From: Ancistrus triradiatus
Lineage: Eukaryota > Chordata > Actinopteri > Siluriformes > Loricariidae
NCBI GenBank assembly: GCA_025084515.1
Contig: JAJAGP010000084.1
Coordinates: 835,778-899,777, forward strand
Reading direction: 5' to 3'
DNA length: 64,000 nucleotides
The notes beneath the pieces are model-generated. The model had not been told where the DNA came from. It did not search any database and saw only the letters and a program-made list of their open reading frames with translations. The stretch's first letter is position 1; every line of letters begins with the position of its first letter. Below, piece by piece: positions 60,301-64,000 of this stretch. The position numbers were made by a program, and so were the translations under genes.

Positions 60301-63300
60301 TTCAACAGGCTGCTCAGTGGGTGTATCACTGAGGAGGGTAAACCTATTAAGTCAAGTGTATATGCCAAATATTACATAAGAAAAAATTTACAATTCAACA
60401 CCACAAATACTAAAATCTTAACAGCGCTATTGTTACTGTATATCAAATGTGATACAGAGAGATACATTCTGAGATATTCTTACATCTCTTTTCTTCTAAG
60501 ACTTTCTACAGCTTGTAGATCAATGATGGTGTATGCTTACTGGGACTCATATCACTCCAAATCAATGGAAATTAAAAATGCATATATTGATACATATTAA
60601 TCCCATTACTATCAAAATATGATGTAATATCACAATAACATCAAATGGCATAATATCGTGATCATTTAAAATACATTTTTCCCATTAATTTTTATCCTCA
60701 GGTGCAAAATATCGAAATGAGTGCACCCAGCAGAACTCCATCCCTGTGTACCTGGTGGTCAGTGGAGTGTCTAGCATCATCCTGAACCTACTCACCTGCT
60801 TACCCTGCAGTAAAGAATCTTCTGGGCTGAAGTTGATCTGTTCTATCTGGAATGGCTTGTTGTCGACCTTTGCATTTTGCTGGTTCATCACTGGTGAGCA
60901 GAAAGATGGACAGAGAGCCTGAATACACTACCAGATTGAAGTCCTTGTTAGATGATCCACTAGCATTTACTGTATTTGAAATTACAAACCGGATTCCAAA
61001 AAAGTTGGGACACTAAACAAATTGTGAATAAAACCTGAATGCAATGATGTGGAGGTGCCAACATCTAATATTTCATTTAGAACAGAACACAAATCACAGA
61101 TCAGAAGTTTAAACTGAGAGAATGTATCATTTTAAGGGAAAAATATGTTGTTTAAAAATTTCATGGCATCAACAAATCCCAAAAAAGTTGGGACAAGGCC
61201 ATTTTTACCACTGTGTGGCATCCCCCCTTCTTCTTACAACACTCAACAGACATCTGGGGACAGAGGAGACCAGTTTCTCAAGTTTAGAAATAGGAATGCT
61301 CTCCCATTCATGTCTAATACAGGCCTCTAACTGTTCAATCGTCTTGGGCCTTCTTTGTCGCACCTTCCTCTTTATGATGCGCCAAATGTTCTCTATAGGT
61401 GAAAGATCTGGACTGCAGGCTGGCCATTTCAGTACCCGGATCCTTCTCCTACGTAGCCATGATGTTGTGATTGCTGCAGAATGTGGTCTGGCATTATCTT
61501 GTTGAAAAATGCAGGGTCTTCCCTGAAAGAGATGATGTCGAGATGGGAGCATATGTTGTTCTAGAACCTGAACATAGTTCTCTGCATTAATGGTGCCTTT
61601 CCAGACATGCAAGCTGCCCATGTCACAAGCACTCATGCAACCCCATTCCATCAGTGATGCAGGCTTCTGAACAGTCTTCCATTTTGCCAGACTCCATTTT
61701 AAATTACCCCTGGCCCAGTGCAAACGTCTGAGCTTGCTTAGAAATGGCTTCCTCTTTGCACTGTAGAGTTTCAGCTGGCAACGGCGGATGGCACGGTGGA
61801 TTGTGTTCACTGACAATGCTTTCCGGAAGTATTCCTGAGCCCATTCTGTTATTTCCTTGACAGTGGCATTCCTGTTTGAGGTGCAGTGACGTTTAAGGGC
61901 CCGGAGATCACAAGCATCCAGTAAAGTTTTACGGCCTTGGCCCTTACGCACGGCGATTGTTCCAGATTCTCTGAATCTTTTGATGATGTTATGCAGGGTT
62001 GATGATGATAACTTAAAAGTCTTTGCTATTTTACGCTGGGTAACACCATTCTGGTATTGCTGCACTATCTTTTTGCGCAACAATGGTGGAATTGGTGATC
62101 CTCTTACCATCTTGGCTTCTGAGAGACACTTACACTCTGGGAAGCTCTTTTTATACCCAATCATGTTGTCAATTGACCTAATTAGTGTTAATTGGTCTTC
62201 CAGCTGTTCGTTATATGCTCAATTTCCTTTTTCTAGCCACTTATTGCTACTTGTCCCAACTTTTTGGGGATTTTTTACACTGTGAAATTTTTGAAATCCA
62301 CATATTTTTCCTTAAAATTTTACTTACATTTACTCAGATTAAACTTTTGATCTGTCATCTATGTTCTATTACGAATAAAATATTGACATTTGCCATCTCC
62401 TCATCATTGCATTCAGTTTTTATTCACAATTTGTTTAGTGTCCCAACTTTTTTGGAATCCGCTTTGTAGTAGAGCTATAGCACGTTTAAGTTTGTTCCCT
62501 GCAGCGGTTGCGGTTTTCATTTAGAAAATCAGCAAAATGTAGTTAAAATATGTAGTGTTTTGCATATGATTGCATTTGATATTATTGTGGTCACCCCTGA
62601 CTGAATGTGATGAATCAATACATAAAAAACATGTAATGATGCTTAGGCAGATCGTGATTGAGTGACGTGAAGATTAGACCAAACTAGGAATAATCAGTGC
62701 AGAAATCCAGGGCAGAAATCAGTTCCAATGGCTTCATATAGGAGTTTTTGCAACTACAGGCGTTATTTTTATTGTCATATAGAAACTGATATTACTATTG
62801 AACATAGTTGAAAATACAAGAAATTTAAGTGGATCATCTGACAGTGCTCAAACTTTTATACATGGCAAACTCTGTGTATTATTTATTTTTCACTATGTTT
62901 AAGACATCATCATAAATGTAAATGTGGTACTTCTACAGCATGTCTTATAGTAATTCATGTGTTTTAGTATTTATGCACTAGAGCAGTGATTTGAACAGGT
63001 TCTGTCAAAATCCAGAGGCTATTGTACAAAATACAGTTTCTAATTATTACATTACCAAGTGTTGCTTAGTATTTCCTTATTTAGAATATGAATATGGTAC
63101 ACAGCAATAATTCCAAGACTAATCAACCTTCCTTTGCATTCAAACATACAGAACATTTCCTTGACTTGACTCACAAAGAAACGCTTTCCATACTGGCCTA
63201 TGCCAGAATCAAGCAGCACTCATGTTTATTTACTGCCACTGATGGTTTATGTCACATATTTTACCTTGCTGTTATGTATACCAAGGGTTCACCTGTTTCA

Positions 63301-64000
63301 TTCCTGTTATATTATTCATAATATTAAACTGAAAAAAAGATTATATTAGGAGTGTCTGGCTAAAACATGTGGATAATAAGCTTCCCAGACAAAACATTAG
63401 TTACCTTGCATGTTTGGTAGTAATTTTAGGCTCCTGCAGATGCCGTTGCACGTGAATACTCAGGCTATAAATACTTGTGGGGTATGCAACGAGATTCATA
63501 GGTTGAGAAGTGGTGGTACAGTGCAGTGAATTCAGATTCAGATTTCAGATTGTGGAAAATGGGTCGCAAATCAGATGTTAGTGACTGACAAAAAAGAGTG
63601 ATTGCATTTGGGTGTGCCAAAGGCCATAGTGTGAAGGAAGTAGCTGAAGTTGCAGGTTTACCGAAGCTTACGGTTGTATGGATCTACCAGCAGTGGAAAA
63701 TCCCAGTCTACAGGAAATTCACATCAGAACATGTGGAGATAATATATAGTATTAGGTACGTTTCAGTCACAGGTGATTATTTTTTGTCCGGTGAGCTTAC
63801 TAGGATATATTTTAAGTTTGATCTTAGGCGATGACTTTGGCTATTGTCTTTCACAGGTAGTGTGTGGATCTACTCCATCTACCCTCCCAACTTCAACTCA
63901 ACTGTGACTGGTGTGGCCTATTGCAACAAGACCCTCTACCAATTTGCATTCTGGACCACCACGATCACCTACATTGTTTTAGCATTAGTGCTGGTCATAG
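57375..64000 (+). CDS. TMEM272-like small multipass membrane protein (first four coding exons; 3' end outside window)
   Basis: Coding exons are 57375-57447, 57854-57904, 60702-60893 and 63857 to the window edge, joined with consistent phase 1 borders. The start MAAAATADARHPRN has a usable context and no in-frame coding homology upstream. Exon 2 encodes a hydrophobic segment (VLFKLTVLALPIAQISIG). Exon 3 has RNECTQQNSIPVYLVVSG followed by two membrane spans and ends FAFCWFITG. Exon 4 continues GSVWIYSIYPP, then YCNKTLYQFAFW and another span. Cys-rich loops, the WFI.G..WIYSIY pattern and YCNKTLY resemble vertebrate TMEM272-like proteins of unknown function. The gene has no stop in the window. 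The call rests on remembered family motifs. Confidence 0.8.
57612..57800 (+). repeat. Possible tRNA-derived SINE in the TMEM272-like intron 1
   Basis: The head ttgggtgatgcagtggtcta and the B-box-like gacctgggtttgaccatt are spaced as in a pol III promoter. The body ends in aaaaacttgaataaataaa. Not the same family as the 17935 SINE. Confidence 0.45.
58036..58608. mobile_element. Deleted Tc1-like element
   Basis: The left end cagtaccagttaaaaaattg and right end aacttttgactggtactg are inverted, with TA at 58034-58035 and 58609-58610. No transposase remains inside. A Tc1-transposase-like remnant (catcccaaaccacctcgat) continues just outside, to about 58780. Confidence 0.7.
58790..59265. repeat. Degenerate tandem array of a CGCTGCATAATCA-containing unit
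   Basis: The phrase cagtgcgctgcataatca occurs near 58816, 58913 and 59076. It is often preceded by an agaagccgaaa-type box and followed by gtgcac or tgcatt and attagg-type text. Units are about 100-160 bases and diverged. Higher GC and CpG content than the surroundings. Origin unknown; it abuts a LINE fragment. Confidence 0.55.
59272..59838 (-). mobile_element. LINE 3' fragment, copy 3
   Basis: Parallels 5590-6215 of copy 1 (same ttaggaactaaaagaagtcc and gagcatccagtaagtaa). It stops within the RT C-terminal region at about 59838, where ORF1-type sequence starts directly. Confidence 0.75.
59842..60350 (-). pseudogene. LINE ORF1 esterase (SGNH/GDSL-like) domain fragment
   Basis: The minus-strand open frame (59842-60264, extending upstream out of a start) reads KIVVHVGANDIRLHQSEVTK, later SSPIPMWRGDQAYSRLW, and ends LGLLGWDGVHSTQEGAALI. 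The GANDI block and the late D.VH pair are typical of the SGNH-hydrolase domain found in ORF1 of several CR1/L2-type LINEs. It is joined directly to RT 3' sequence, so the element is internally deleted. Confidence 0.7.
60985..62466 (-). mobile_element. Tc1-like transposon with well-kept TIRs
   Basis: The left TIR caaaccggattccaaaaaag and right TIR cttttttggaatccgctttg are inverted. TA flanks both (60983-60984, 62467-62468). Inverted similarity extends over a few dozen bases (cactaaacaaattgtgaata and complement). It carries one uninterrupted minus-strand transposase frame. It lies in TMEM272-like intron 3. Confidence 0.9.
61205..62110 (-). CDS. Tc1-family transposase, open frame but first catalytic Asp missing
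   Basis: The likely start is MVRGSPIPPLLRKKIVQQYQ (62110), giving 301 residues; an upstream in-frame ATG would add 18. Order: paired-type HTH (GVTQRKIAKTFKLSSSTLHN), second HTH and GRKTLLD linker (RKALSVNTIHRAIRRCQ), then the DDE region. FQQDNARPHSA (second Asp) and SPDLSPIENIWR (Glu) are present. Where a W.DES motif should stand, the text runs LAKWKTVQKPASLMEWGC, so about 35-40 residues with the first Asp are deleted in frame. Family members usually have about 340 residues. It could be made as protein and bind TIRs, but should not cut DNA. Confidence 0.85.
   Translation of the reverse strand: MVRGSPIPPLLRKKIVQQYQNGVTQRKIAKTFKLSSSTLHNIIKRFRESGTIAVRKGQGRKTLLDACDLRALKRHCTSNRNATVKEITEWAQEYFRKALSVNTIHRAIRRCQLKLYSAKRKPFLSKLRRLHWARGNLKWSLAKWKTVQKPASLMEWGCMSACDMGSLHVWKGTINAENYVQVLEQHMLPSRHHLFQGRPCIFQQDNARPHSAAITTSWLRRRRIRVLKWPACSPDLSPIENIWRIIKRKVRQRRPKTIEQLEACIRHEWESIPISKLEKLVSSVPRCLLSVVRRRGDATQW
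63420..63740 (+). mobile_element. Tc1-like transposase N-terminal fragment, copy B
   Basis: The + strand reads MGRKSDVSD, a stop, then RVIAFGCAKGHSVKEVAEVA and GLPKLTVVWIYQQWK, the first helix-turn-helix of a Tc1 transposase. The DDE region is absent. It is related to 20588-20880 and lies about 110 bases before exon 4 of the TMEM272-like gene. Confidence 0.6.

Overview
This is a stretch of vertebrate nuclear DNA, almost certainly from a teleost fish. The genes are split into short exons with GT-AG introns. The proteins read through the exons match vertebrate families. The introns and spacers are crowded with fish-type repeats: many Tc1-like elements, pogo and hAT remnants, an L2/CR1-type LINE, and tRNA-derived SINEs. 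The repeat mix suggests an ostariophysan such as a catfish, but that is inference. All gene calls come from reading exons by eye and joining them in phase, with no alignment or transcript data.

Three genes lie on the + strand in the same direction. (1) 1366-27867: the 3' thirty coding exons of a phosphorylase b kinase regulatory subunit alpha gene (phka family). The first exon(s), about 90 residues, lie upstream of the window. The joined exons total 3399 nt (1132 codons plus stop) with no frame break, and the protein ends in a CaaX-like CALQ. (2) 34379-50078: a complete twelve-coding-exon atypical calpain of the CAPN5/CAPN6 type, 730 residues, with the Cys/His/Asn triad present and an unusual charged insertion of about 95 residues. 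(3) 57375 to beyond 64000: the first four coding exons of a small four-pass membrane protein of the TMEM272-like family; the gene runs off the right edge.

The rest is mostly mobile DNA. The phka introns hold a LINE inside a SINE-like repeat inside a Tc1 element (4410-8994), a deleted Tc1 (14420-15794), two copies of one pogo-type MITE (1678-2248 and 23607-24132), a pogo-like MITE (26223-26723), SINEs and a near-perfect 31-bp hairpin. Between phka and the calpain lies a three-level nest: hAT inside Tc1 inside another TA-flanked element (29276-32345). The calpain introns carry a foldback element, three Tc1 fragments or copies and another TA-flanked element. Between the calpain and the TMEM272-like gene is a second LINE copy (53768-57255), in the same orientation as the first and ending about 120 bp upstream of the next start codon. 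TMEM272-like introns hold a deleted Tc1, a degenerate tandem array, a LINE piece with an ORF1 esterase domain, and a Tc1 with an open but catalytically incomplete transposase.

The genes do not form an operon. Phosphorylase kinase controls glycogen breakdown, the calpain is a calcium-linked protease family member, and the third is an orphan membrane protein. I found no CRISPR array, rRNA, genuine tRNA gene or clearly new molecular system. The most notable points are the calpain insertion, the small in-frame phka linker exons, the nested transposons, and the LINE abutting the third gene's start.
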